Positions 1-12,748 of a DNA stretch of 64,000 bases are shown here, in pieces; the stretch's first letter is position 1, and the number at the start of each line of letters is the position of its first letter. The translations under genes and the position numbers were made by a program. Below the pieces are notes generated by a model. The model made no database searches, was not told the origin of the DNA, and worked only from the letters and a program-made list of their open reading frames with translations. The stretch covers positions 310,001 through 374,000 of the forward strand of contig NZ_CP159486.1 of NCBI RefSeq assembly GCF_041902845.1, given 5' to 3'. Source of the stretch: Limibacterium fermenti (lineage in GTDB: Bacteria; Bacteroidota; Bacteroidia; Bacteroidales; Dysgonomonadaceae).

Positions 1-2
1 TA

Positions 3-920
3 CCGATGAAAATTGTCGTAGCCGATATTACGAATGCTTCGCGCATGGAGAATATATTCCGGGAGTTTAAGCCTCACTATATTTTCCACGCAGCGGCTTA
101 CAAACATGTTCCTATGATGGAAGATAATGTTTCCGAATCGGTGCAGACGAATATAAACGGGACGAAGATACTCGCTGACCTCGCCGTTAAGTATGGCGCC
201 GATAAATTTGTGATGATTTCTACCGACAAGGCAGTAAATCCTTCGAATGTAATGGGCTGTTCGAAAAGAATTTGTGAGATATATGTTCAGTCATTGGCGA
301 AATATCTCGAAAAAACAGGCCGCAACAAAACACAATTTATTACAACTCGATTTGGAAATGTACTCGGGTCGAATGGTTCGGTTATTCCTTTATTTAAAGA
401 ACAAATAAAGAAGGGAGGTCCGGTAACGGTAACCCATCCCGAAATTATCCGCTATTTTATGACTATTCCCGAAGCTTGTCAATTGGTGTTGGAAGCCGGC
501 TCCTTTGGAAAAAACGGAGAAATTTATATATTCGATATGGGCAAGCCGGTGAAGATATTGAATCTAGCCAAAAGGATGATTCGCTTATCGGGGTCGCCGA
601 ATGTGAAAATTGAATTTACCGGATTGCGTCACGGTGAAAAGTTGTACGAAGAGCTTCTCAACAACGAAGAAAAAACGAAGCCTACCCATCACGAGAAGAT
701 TTTGATTGCAGATGTCCGCAAGTACGAATACCCGGAAGTCAGTGACCAAATCAATTCTTTGATCAAGCTTTCTTATGAATATGACGAGATGCAGATTGTC
801 AAAAAAATGAAGGAAATAGTGCCGGAGTTCCATAGCATCAATTCACCTTTCGAAGATGTCGACCGGCAACTTGAGAATGCCGCTGATAAAAAGGTCGAAT
901 CGGCCTCGGCAAAGGGATAA
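3..920 (+). CDS. WbpM/CapD-type nucleotide-sugar 4,6-dehydratase, C-terminal part (5' end outside window)
   Basis: This is the C-terminal part of a membrane-type polysaccharide biosynthesis dehydratase, which converts UDP-GlcNAc-type sugars to 4-keto-6-deoxy intermediates for capsule, O-antigen or protein glycans. The frame is open from base 3, so the ATG at 6 is probably internal, and the N-terminal membrane helices and Rossmann GxxGxxG lie upstream of the window. Visible family motifs are HAAAYKHVPMME, the core STDKAVNPSNVMGCSKR (fragment residues about 72-88) and RFGNVLGSNGSVIPLF. Methionine stands where classical SDR enzymes have the catalytic tyrosine (MxxxK instead of YxxxK), a trait of the large WbpM-type enzymes. 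The C-terminal LRHGEKLYEELL is also typical. The gene is convergent with the ABC exporter, with 25 bp between stops. Confidence 0.9.
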   Translation, partial: PMKIVVADITNASRMENIFREFKPHYIFHAAAYKHVPMMEDNVSESVQTNINGTKILADLAVKYGADKFVMISTDKAVNPSNVMGCSKRICEIYVQSLAKYLEKTGRNKTQFITTRFGNVLGSNGSVIPLFKEQIKKGGPVTVTHPEIIRYFMTIPEACQLVLEAGSFGKNGEIYIFDMGKPVKILNLAKRMIRLSGSPNVKIEFTGLRHGEKLYEELLNNEEKTKPTHHEKILIADVRKYEYPEVSDQINSLIKLSYEYDEMQIVKKMKEIVPEFHSINSPFEDVDRQLENAADKKVESASAKG

Positions 921-945
921 TAACGTGTCATTACTGCATGGCGGA

Positions 946-2784
946 TTAAGCCTTCAGAATTCCTTGTATTTTGCAGAGTTTCGTATAGTAACCGTCCAAA
1001 GCATAAAGGGTGTCGTGTTTGCCCGACTCTACGATTTGTCCGTCTTGTAATACATAAATCATGTCGGCATTTTTCACCGTCGATAGGCGGTGGGCAATGA
1101 TAATCGTGGTGCGGTTCTTTAATAAATGTTCCAATGCTGCCTGTACAAGTCTCTCCGAGTCGGAGTCTAATGCTGATGTCGCTTCATCCAGAATAAGTAT
1201 TTGAGGATCCTTTAAGATGGCTCGCGCGATGCTGATGCGTTGGCGTTGTCCTCCCGATAGCTTTCCCCCACGGTCACCGATATTCGTTTGATAGCCTTTA
1301 GGCGTGGCGATAATAAACTCATGGGCATTCGCTATCCGGGCGGCTTCAACGACCTGTGCTTCGGTTTTGTTTTTAGCGCCGAAAGCAATATTATTGTATA
1401 TCGTATCATTGAAAAGAATAGCTTCCTGATTTACGTATCCGAAAAGCGAACGCAAATCCTGCAACCCCGTATCTTTTATATCCGTATCATCGATATAGAT
1501 CCCGCCTTCTTGAATATCGTAAAATCGAGGTAACAAATCGGCAAGCGTCGATTTGCCCGATCCCGATTGACCGACAAGCGCAATGGTTTTTCCTTTTTCA
1601 ATATGCAGATTGATTCCTTTGATTACCCACTCCGAATTATATTTAAACCACACGTCTTTATATTCAATATCTTTCTTGAAATGTAACGGTGTGTTGCGGG
1701 TGGTGTAAGATTTTTCATTTTCTGCATCCAATATCTTGTCGATTCTTTCCATGGATGCCAGTCCCCGTTGGACAGCATACGCCGATCTCGAAAATTCCTT
1801 TGCCGGATTAATGATGCTATAGAAAATAGTTAGATAGTAAATAAAGGTTGCGGCATCGATCATGGTGGAACCCTTTAAAATAAGAGAACCGCCAAACCAA
1901 AGCACAACCGCAATGGTGAGAGTTCCCAGCAATTCGCTCATGGGATGGGCTAGGTTTTGCCGGCGCGCAATCCGGTTCGACATCCGTCGGAACTCATTGC
2001 TGCCGCTGTGAAACCGTTTTGATATATCATCTTCGGCATTGAACGCTTTAATCACCCTTAATCCACTCAGTGTTTCCTCCACTTGCGACATTAATTCCCC
2101 CCATTTATTCTGGGCTTCGAAAGAACTTTTCTTAAGGGTTTTCCCTACCGTTCCCATAATATATCCCATTAAAGGAAGAAGCACGAGAACAAATAAAGTG
2201 AGTTGCCAACTCAACAAAACCATCGTGATAAAATAAATAAGCATAAGAATAGGATTCTTAAACAGCATATCCAGCGAACTCATCACCGAGTTTTCCACTT
2301 CATTTACATCGCCCGATATGCGTGATAAGATATCTCCTTTTCTTTCTTCCGAAAAAAATCCGATGGGAAGTTTCAGTATTTTATCATTAATTTGATTACG
2401 TATGTCGCGCACGACGCCAGTCCTTATTGGAATAATGAAATACGATCCGAAATAGGCTGTGCCTGTTTTGAGGATGGTCATCATTACCAAGAAAACGGAT
2501 AAAATCATTAATGTATAGGTATTGCCATACATATCCATTATTTGCGTCACATACCAATTCAGATTGTTTAAAACAACATCCACAAACGAACTGCCAGGAG
2601 CGTTCCATTCTATAAATTTATAAGTGCCCGTATTTACTTTAAAGAGCACTTGAAGTATTGGGATAATTGTCGCCAATGAAAAAACATTCAGGAAGGCGGT
2701 GAGGATATTGAAACCAAAAGTAAGAACTACATACTTTTTATAAGAGAGCAAAAAACGTTTTATGAGTCTTATTATACCTTTCAT
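946..2784 (-). CDS. msbA: MsbA-like ABC exporter (fused permease and ATPase)
   Basis: Half-transporter with an N-terminal six-helix ABC transmembrane domain (about residues 15-300) and a C-terminal nucleotide-binding domain. Walker A is LVGQSGSGKST (about residue 405), the ABC signature is LSGGQRQR (about 510) and Walker B is ILILDEATSALD (about 530). The family flips lipids or drugs across the inner membrane as a homodimer. In Bacteroidota this architecture is usually the MsbA-type lipid A exporter, but the substrate cannot be read from sequence. I chose the ATG at 2784 (MKGIIRLIKRFLLSYKKY), which fits the family N-terminus. An ATG at 2823 would add 13 polar residues. Its neighbour is a glycan-biosynthesis dehydratase, consistent with an envelope role. 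Confidence 0.85.
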   Translation of the reverse strand: MKGIIRLIKRFLLSYKKYVVLTFGFNILTAFLNVFSLATIIPILQVLFKVNTGTYKFIEWNAPGSSFVDVVLNNLNWYVTQIMDMYGNTYTLMILSVFLVMMTILKTGTAYFGSYFIIPIRTGVVRDIRNQINDKILKLPIGFFSEERKGDILSRISGDVNEVENSVMSSLDMLFKNPILMLIYFITMVLLSWQLTLFVLVLLPLMGYIMGTVGKTLKKSSFEAQNKWGELMSQVEETLSGLRVIKAFNAEDDISKRFHSGSNEFRRMSNRIARRQNLAHPMSELLGTLTIAVVLWFGGSLILKGSTMIDAATFIYYLTIFYSIINPAKEFSRSAYAVQRGLASMERIDKILDAENEKSYTTRNTPLHFKKDIEYKDVWFKYNSEWVIKGINLHIEKGKTIALVGQSGSGKSTLADLLPRFYDIQEGGIYIDDTDIKDTGLQDLRSLFGYVNQEAILFNDTIYNNIAFGAKNKTEAQVVEAARIANAHEFIIATPKGYQTNIGDRGGKLSGGQRQRISIARAILKDPQILILDEATSALDSDSERLVQAALEHLLKNRTTIIIAHRLSTVKNADMIYVLQDGQIVESGKHDTLYALDGYYTKLCKIQGILKA

Positions 2785-3331
2785 TTGATCTGTCTTGGCG
2801 ATGTTCTGCGATTTTATAACCAAAAAATAATCTATTCGTAAATCGGGCGCAAGATAGTCATAAATTATGATTCTCCTTGTTTGAAGACCGTTTTATTTTA
2901 TGCCGGTGAGTTTTTTTGAAAAAAAGATTGATTTTTTTCATGTGTTCATAATGCTTTTAATCTGATTGTTGAAGCTTATTAGGAGTGAGGAGGTGAAAAA
3001 TATATTGAAAAAAAGTATTAGATAATTTTGTTCGTAATAAAAAAGCCCTTATCTTTGCACCCGCTTTTGAGAACAACAGGAAGTTTAAGTCAAAAGGAAA
3101 CGATCTTTAGCATATTTACATACATAGTAAAATAAAAGACAAGCAATATAACGATTGCTCTTCGAGAAGAAGGAATTTTGAAAGAAGAGCAGTTGGTACC
3201 CGTTAAAAAAATAACAGGATAAGAAAACAGTAAGTCGAAGAAAAAGAGCCAGCATTTAGGGATGCTCAACGTTAGTAGAAGATAGTGGCGTGCCGGTTGA
3301 AAAGACAGGTTACGTTCATAACAACAAATTA
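2785..3331. other. Intergenic region and rRNA leader
   Basis: No gene is supported here. The left part is the AT-rich upstream region of the minus-strand ABC exporter, and the right part is the rrn promoter with its roughly 270-nt leader. A-tracts around 2925-2945 and 3005-3015 precede the promoter and could act as UP-like sequence. That role is inference. Confidence 0.6.
3027..3057 (+). promoter_or_regulatory. rRNA operon promoter, Bacteroidota -33/-7 type
   Basis: TTTG at 3027-3030 and TATCTTTG at 3050-3057 are separated by 19 bases. This matches the Bacteroidota sigma-ABfr consensus TTTG-N19/20-TAnnTTTG exactly. It lies about 275 nt before the mature 16S start. Confidence 0.85.
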
Positions 3332-4862
<1,531 letters not shown>

Positions 4863-5138
4863 GAGGACGAGCCGGTTTATCGGCCGGAGCAGCCGTTATC
4901 GGATAACGGAGTATTCCTTGAATAACGGCTCTTTTCTCGATTTATTTATTTATTCTTTATCGATTGTTATAAAAAAAAGAGGTATCGACAAAATCAGTTA
5001 TTGCGATTGTCCGAATTAAATATGTATGTTAAGATATAACTCCCGCCTCATACGGGGTACGTATCCCTTATCATCCTCCAGTCCCTTATCGCAAGAGCGG
5101 GGCCGGCAGCAGAGCGTAGGGATGCCGACAAACCAGCC
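4863..5138 (+). other. 16S to tRNA-Ile transcribed spacer
   Basis: Internal transcribed spacer of the rrn operon. It holds GC-rich segments that can form processing stems next to the 16S 3' end (for example the GGCCGG/CCGGTT region at 4870-4890) and AT-rich linker sequence. No ORF is supported. Confidence 0.7.
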
Positions 5139-5212
5139 AGTCCTATAGCTCAGTTGGTTAGAGCGCTACACTGATAATGTAGAGGTCGGCAGTTCAACTC
5201 TGCCTGGGACTA
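5139..5212 (+). tRNA. tRNA-Ile (anticodon GAT)
   Basis: Full cloverleaf. The acceptor stem pairs 5139-5145 with 5205-5211 (one T-G wobble) and the discriminator is A5212. The anticodon stem CTACA/TGTAG encloses loop CTGATAA with anticodon GAT. The T stem GGCAG/CTGCC encloses TTCAACT. It sits in the rrn spacer, as usual for the phylum. Confidence 0.97.
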
Positions 5213-5290
5213 CGGGGTTCTATATTTAAAAATTCCATATTCAAAATTATAATCTTGAATTTTCAATAAGGAATCTTGAATTGAAAGAAC

Positions 5291-5364
5291 GGGGGATTAG
5301 CTCAGCTGGCTAGAGCATCTGCCTTGCACGCAGAGGGTCAACGGTTCGAATCCGTTATTCTCCA
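5291..5364 (+). tRNA. tRNA-Ala (anticodon TGC)
   Basis: Cloverleaf with acceptor GGGGGAT (5291-5297) paired to ATTCTCC (5357-5363), discriminator A5364, anticodon stem TCTGC/GCAGA with loop CTTGCAC (anticodon TGC), and T arm AACGG TTCGAAT CCGTT. It is the second tRNA of the rrn spacer. Confidence 0.97.
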
Positions 5365-5685
5365 CAAGTTCAGGCAATATGTATGTGTGCCGGTAAGCAA
5401 AAAAAAATAAAAAAGAAGAGGAAATCCAGCGGGATTTGCGGTAAAGCGAGAGAGAAAAAATAAGCGGTAAGTGTGTTCACTTATTGATTGGTTTGAGAAG
5501 GCCGCATGGGCGGCATAAAATAAAACGGTTCGACTCCGACTCAGACAACTATCGATATTAATATCGAAGCGATCTTTGACATGATGAAAAGGTAACAAGA
5601 GCAAAAAGTAAAATTAAGAATCAAACGCTAAGTATTTATCAAACCCAAAGGCATTTATGTAAATAAGTGTCACTGAGGTCGGCGA
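5365..5685 (+). other. tRNA-Ala to 23S transcribed spacer
   Basis: AT-rich spacer of about 320 nt in the rrn operon. Purine-rich stretches and the sequence just before 5686 probably form the 23S processing stem with sequence after 8587. No gene is seen. Confidence 0.65.
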
Positions 5686-8587
<2,902 letters not shown>

Positions 8588-8710
8588 TAGTCAGATGTAT
8601 CTGACGGGTTTGACAAATATACAAGATTTGTGGATTGATTGAGTGAGTATGCTTTTTTTACCTTCATCATGTTATTTTACACGCTTACCGGATAAGTAAG
8701 CAGCGATAAT

Positions 8711-8820
<110 letters not shown>

Positions 8821-8831
8821 TCTTTTAAAGT

Positions 8832-8866
8832 AGAGCCTCCGTAATGTATGTTACGGGGGCTCTTTT
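8832..8866 (+). terminator. rrn operon terminator
   Basis: A 13-bp stem (AGAGCCTCCGTAA, 8832-8844, with TTACGGGGGCTCT, 8851-8863, one T-G pair), a 6-nt loop, then a T run. It lies just downstream of 5S. Confidence 0.85.
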
Positions 8867-8973
8867 GTGTGTATGGATAAATGGGTAAATGGATCAACGG
8901 AAGGAGAGCCTGGAAGAGGAGGGGATATGGGGTTCGGGCGGGGGCGAATGCTCCCCTCAGGGCACACCGACAC

Positions 8974-9003
8974 AAAAAAACTCCCGTCCCGCGAACGGGA
9001 GGG
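8974..9003 (-). terminator. guaB transcript terminator
   Basis: Read on the minus strand, CTCCCGT pairs with ACGGGAG around a short loop, followed by seven T residues (complement of 8974-8980). It lies 34 bp beyond the stop of the small SH3-like ORF, so guaB and that ORF probably share one transcript. Confidence 0.75.
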
Positions 9004-9036
9004 AGTCAAATTAGTACTTTCTATTATCTTGGAAGT

Positions 9037-9195
9037 TTATTCGTTTACCGGCTCTAAATATTGAGCATAGGAATAACCTTCCTCGCCATCCTTATCGAGT
9101 ACAAACCACCATTGATCATTATATTTGCTGACCAATGTAATAACATCCCCATGCGCTGCCTTTCCTACAATGGGTTGATCAGAAAATTTATTCAT
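9037..9195 (-). CDS. Small SH3-like (SH3b-type) protein, 52 aa, overlapping guaB
   Basis: The ORF starts inside the last codons of guaB (ATGAATAA, where ATG belongs to this ORF and TAA ends guaB), an arrangement typical of translational coupling. The 52 residues include GKAAHGDVITLVSKYNDQWW, then VLDKDGEEGYSYAQYLEPV. This resembles the last three quarters of a bacterial SH3 domain: a turn, a WW strand and a 'DGxEGYxxxxYL' end. The usual N-terminal LNVRSGP strand is missing, and there is no signal peptide. Codon use is protein-like, and a terminator follows. It could be a genuine microprotein or the remnant of a larger SH3 protein. The function is unknown. Confidence 0.55.
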   Translation of the reverse strand: MNKFSDQPIVGKAAHGDVITLVSKYNDQWWFVLDKDGEEGYSYAQYLEPVNE

Positions 9196-10666
9196 TTTCC
9201 CGGCTGTAATTAGGGGCTTCTCGTGTGATCATTACACCATGTGGATGACTTTCTGCATATCCTGCGGCTGTAATTTTTGTAAATTTTGCATCGTGAAGTT
9301 TCTCTATGTTTTCTGCTCCGCAATATCCCATTCCCGCTCTAAGTCCACCTACCATTTGATAAATTACTTCTTGTAAAGTTCCTTTAAATGGTACACGGGC
9401 CTCGATACCCTCGGGTACAAGTTTTTTGATGTCGTCTTCTACATCTTGGAAATAGCGGTCGCTGGAACCTTGCTGCATAGCTGAAAGCGATCCCATACCC
9501 CGGTAAGTTTTAAACTTACGACCGTTAAAAATAATTGTCTCTCCCGGTGATTCTTCAGTCCCTGCTAATAGAGAGCCCATCATCACGGATGTGCCGCCCG
9601 CAGCAAGAGCTTTTACAATATCGCCTGAATAGCGAAGTCCTCCATCGGCGATAATAGGAACGCCGGTACCTTTCAAAGCTTCTGCCACATCGTAAATAGC
9701 CGAGATCTGTGGCATTCCTACCCCTGCAATAACCCGAGTTGTGCAAATCGAGCCTGGCCCGATTCCTACTTTTACGGCATCAGCTCCCGCTTCTACCAAG
9801 TATTTTGCTCCTTCTCCGGTAGCGATATTTCCTACGACAATATCAATGTGGGGAAATGTTTTCTTAATCAGTTTGAGCATGTCGCCGACTCCTTTAGAAT
9901 GACCATGCGCCGTATCGATGACAATTGCATCTACACCGGCTTCAATAAGAGCTTGTGCACGCTCTATGGAATCGGAGGTTACTCCTATACCGGCCGCTAC
10001 CCTTAATCGCCCTTGATCATCTTTACAAGCAAACGGTTTATCCTTTGCTTTCGTAATATCTTTATAAGTAATAAGCCCTATTAATTTGTTTTCTGTATCG
10101 ACAACAGGGAGTTTCTCTATTTTATGCTGTTGGAGAATTTCAGCGGCTGCCTCCAGATCGGTCGATTGGCGTGTTGAGACCAGATTTTCTTTGGTCATTA
10201 CTTCTTCAATGTGTTTATTCATCGATTTTTCGAAACGCAAATCACGATTGGTGACGATTCCTACTAAACGATTCTGGTCATCCACTACAGGAATACCGCC
10301 AATTTTGAATTCACTCATCATATGTAATGCATCGGCAACCGTTTTCTCAGCAGTGATACTAATCGGATTAATAATCATCCCGTTTTCGGCTCTTTTCACA
10401 GCCCTGACTTGTTTTGCCTGGGCTTCAATGCTCATGTTTTTGTGAATAACTCCGATGCCACCTTCCCGTGCGATAGCAATAGCCATTGTTGTTTCGGTCA
10501 CCGTATCCATAGCGGCAGAAACCATCGGGATATTTAACGATATATTACGGGAGAATCGTGTGGTAAGATCAACATTTCTAGGGAGAACCTGAGAATATGC
10601 GGGAACTAACAAAAGATCATCAAAAGTAAGACCTTCTGTAACAATTTTGTTTGCAATAAATGACAT
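9188..10666 (-). CDS. guaB: IMP dehydrogenase
   Basis: Catalyses NAD-dependent oxidation of IMP to XMP, the committed step of GMP synthesis. The 492 residues match the normal length for the family. The (beta/alpha)8 barrel is interrupted by two CBS domains (about residues 95-205). The catalytic loop GIGPGSICTTR carries the nucleophilic cysteine near residue 308, and the mobile flap MGSLSAMQQGSSDRYF lies near 395-410. The N-terminal TFDDLLLVPAYS is diagnostic. A -7 box, TACATTTG, lies 29 bp upstream. The gene overlaps a small SH3-like ORF by 8 nt at its 3' end. Confidence 0.97.
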   Translation of the reverse strand: MSFIANKIVTEGLTFDDLLLVPAYSQVLPRNVDLTTRFSRNISLNIPMVSAAMDTVTETTMAIAIAREGGIGVIHKNMSIEAQAKQVRAVKRAENGMIINPISITAEKTVADALHMMSEFKIGGIPVVDDQNRLVGIVTNRDLRFEKSMNKHIEEVMTKENLVSTRQSTDLEAAAEILQQHKIEKLPVVDTENKLIGLITYKDITKAKDKPFACKDDQGRLRVAAGIGVTSDSIERAQALIEAGVDAIVIDTAHGHSKGVGDMLKLIKKTFPHIDIVVGNIATGEGAKYLVEAGADAVKVGIGPGSICTTRVIAGVGMPQISAIYDVAEALKGTGVPIIADGGLRYSGDIVKALAAGGTSVMMGSLLAGTEESPGETIIFNGRKFKTYRGMGSLSAMQQGSSDRYFQDVEDDIKKLVPEGIEARVPFKGTLQEVIYQMVGGLRAGMGYCGAENIEKLHDAKFTKITAAGYAESHPHGVMITREAPNYSRENE

Positions 10667-10694
10667 AAGTATACCTTTCTATTTTTATTGCGTG

Positions 10695-10702
10695 CAAATG
10701 TA
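10695..10702 (-). promoter_or_regulatory. guaB promoter -7 element
   Basis: Minus-strand TACATTTG matches TAnnTTTG and lies 29 bp upstream of the guaB start codon. No convincing -33 TTTG is present at 19-20 nt. Confidence 0.6.
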
Positions 10703-10789
10703 CTCGTTTTTTGTGAATTCCGGTTATAAATGCGTGTTAATTTTTATGATATCCATTTCTTGACAGTCGAAGGCATTCGGTACGCACGT

Positions 10790-10826
10790 AAAAAACCTCC
10801 GGATGGGACGATTGTCCTACCGGAGG
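10790..10826 (-). terminator. Terminator of the serine palmitoyltransferase gene
   Basis: On the minus strand CCTCCGG pairs with CCGGAGG (outer stem, 10796-10826), extended by GGAC/GTCC, and is followed by a T6 run. It lies 24 bp after the stop codon. Confidence 0.8.
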
Positions 10827-10849
10827 CGGGTATAAATTATTGTCGCAGC

Positions 10850-12046
10850 TTATAAGATGCCGACCTTTTTAAATATTTTGTAGATTCGTTCAATAGCATA
10901 ATCGACTTGCTCAATCGAATGAGTAGCCATCAAGGCGAATCGTATCAATGTATCTTCGGGTGCCACGCCGGGAGATACCACTGGATTGACGAAGATACCT
11001 TCTTCGAATATTAATTTGGTAATGTAAAATGTTTTGTCATTATCCCGAACATATAGAGGCATGATGGGGGTTTCGGTAGGGCCTAATTCAAAACCCAAAT
11101 CCTTGAATCTTTTTATCGTATAATGTGTTAATTCCCATAAATGCTTCACCCTTTCCGGTTCGGCTTTCAGAATGTCCAGTGCGGCGGATGCGGCGGCAGT
11201 AGCGCCGGGAGTGATACTGGCACTGAAAATATTGGTTCGGGCATTGTGCCTCAAATAATTGATTACGGGATAATCTCCGGCCACAAATCCGCCGATGGAG
11301 GCCAGCGATTTGCTGAAAGTGCCCATCACCAAATCCACGTCGTTTAATAAGCCAAAATGGTCACACACTCCTTTTCCGTTATATTTTCTTCCCAATACGC
11401 CCAGGCTATGGGCTTCGTCGACCATGATATTGGCATTGTATTTTTTAGCCAATTTCATGATTTCCGGAAGATTCGCTAAATCGCCTTCCATACTGAAAAC
11501 GCCATCCACCACAATAAGCTTTACTTTATGGCTGTTGCATCTCTGCAGCTGCTTTTCCAAAGAAGCCATATCATTATGACGAAACTTATACTTGGTCGAA
11601 AACGAAGTTCTTAGCCCTTCTATAATGGAAGCATGATCTCTTTCGTCCCAAAGAATATAGTCGTCACGTCCAGTAAGGCATCCGAGGACTCCTTCATTAA
11701 CCATGAATCCGGTAGGAAACACAATCGCTTCCTCCTTGTCCATAAAGTTGGCCAATTTACGTTCAAGTTCAAGATGAATGTCTAAAGTTCCATTCAGAAA
11801 ACGTGAGCCAGCCATTCCCGTACCATACTTTTTGGTGGCCGCTATGGAAGCTTCTATTACTTTCGGATGGTTGGTTAATCCCAAATAGGCATTCGAACCA
11901 AACATCAGGACTTTCTTTCCATTAATAATAACCTCTGTATCCTGATCACTTTCTATAGCTCGAAAATAAGGATAGATGCCTGCCGCCTTAGCGCGTTGAG
12001 GGGCATCGTATCGCATTGTTTTTTCTCTTAACAGGTCCATTTTCAA
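10850..12046 (-). CDS. spt: Serine palmitoyltransferase-type PLP enzyme (alpha-oxoamine synthase family)
   Basis: PLP-dependent alpha-oxoamine synthase. The motifs DEAHSLG and TFSKSLASIGGF are present, with the PLP-binding lysine near residue 246. The N-terminal FRAIESDQDTEVIINGKKVLMFGSNAYLGLTNHPKV is the form found in Bacteroidota serine palmitoyltransferases, which condense serine with an acyl-CoA to start sphingolipid synthesis. KBL and BioF relatives share the fold, so substrate assignment rests on this resemblance. The length (398 aa) is normal. An alternative start is the methionine at residue 3. The gene is single, with its own -7 box upstream and terminator downstream. Confidence 0.88.
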   Translation of the reverse strand: MKMDLLREKTMRYDAPQRAKAAGIYPYFRAIESDQDTEVIINGKKVLMFGSNAYLGLTNHPKVIEASIAATKKYGTGMAGSRFLNGTLDIHLELERKLANFMDKEEAIVFPTGFMVNEGVLGCLTGRDDYILWDERDHASIIEGLRTSFSTKYKFRHNDMASLEKQLQRCNSHKVKLIVVDGVFSMEGDLANLPEIMKLAKKYNANIMVDEAHSLGVLGRKYNGKGVCDHFGLLNDVDLVMGTFSKSLASIGGFVAGDYPVINYLRHNARTNIFSASITPGATAAASAALDILKAEPERVKHLWELTHYTIKRFKDLGFELGPTETPIMPLYVRDNDKTFYITKLIFEEGIFVNPVVSPGVAPEDTLIRFALMATHSIEQVDYAIERIYKIFKKVGIL

Positions 12047-12407
12047 AATTAAGATAATCGGTTTCTGTTACTTTATTTTTAAAACAATCTGTTTTTATTT
12101 GAAACCGAGTTACAAAGATAACAATTAATTTATTTATTATTTTACGGATATTCTATTTATTTCTTTGTCGCAAGTTAAAAGTCTTACTATCAAATTGAAG
12201 TTCTTATTTTCGCTTTAGTTGAAAGAAGAGGGCGGTTAATTAAAAATAATGAATAAACATTTTTATGTCTGACGACGTTTTATTATCTGCCATTTAATAC
12301 GATACTGGAATTGTATGGTTTGCTAAGAATAAAAGAGCTTGCCTGATGAATGGTTTTATAGATAGACGCCCTGTTTTTAGAATATTGGGAATATAATAAA
12401 AATTGCA
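12047..12407. other. Divergent intergenic region
   Basis: About 360 bp of AT-rich DNA lie between the divergent serine palmitoyltransferase gene and a small membrane-protein gene. It contains the minus-strand -7 box at 12113-12120. No ORF or RNA gene is supported in the rest. Confidence 0.6.
12113..12120 (-). promoter_or_regulatory. Serine palmitoyltransferase promoter -7 element
   Basis: Minus-strand TATCTTTG, a perfect TAnnTTTG box, lies 66 bp upstream of the start codon. The -33 region is weak. Confidence 0.65.
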
Positions 12408-12725
12408 ATGGATAATAAGTACAAAAAACTTTTGAAATGTATCGCATTAGATGCGATCGGCATGAGTACGCTGGCGATACCGGGTATAGGGGCGTTCTTA
12501 GATGCTGTTTGGGCCCCTATAGCAGCTTCTATCAGTTATAAGATGTTTGGGAATAAGCGGGGAAAATACACCTCTCTTATTACATTTATCGAAGAACTTT
12601 TGCCGGGAACAGATGTCGTTCCTTCCTTTACGATCTTCTGCATTCTCTTTGATTTTATAGGATTGGGAAAAGACGATAAAGTACGTAATGCCGTCACAGA
12701 TGTCGACTATACGGAAACGCGATGA
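12408..12725 (+). CDS. Small conserved-type membrane protein, unknown function
   Basis: A 105-residue protein with two hydrophobic segments (about residues 14-45 and 76-91) and short charged ends. Glycines and prolines in the helices (STLAIPGIGAFLDAVWAP; LPGTDVVPSF) suggest a small integral membrane protein. I recall similar short membrane proteins in Bacteroidota but no function. It is convergent with the rRNA methyltransferase gene, with 23 bp between stops. No signal peptide or catalytic motif is seen. Confidence 0.7.
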   Translation: MDNKYKKLLKCIALDAIGMSTLAIPGIGAFLDAVWAPIAASISYKMFGNKRGKYTSLITFIEELLPGTDVVPSFTIFCILFDFIGLGKDDKVRNAVTDVDYTETR

Positions 12726-12748
12726 CCTGAATATACAATGGGTGCTTC

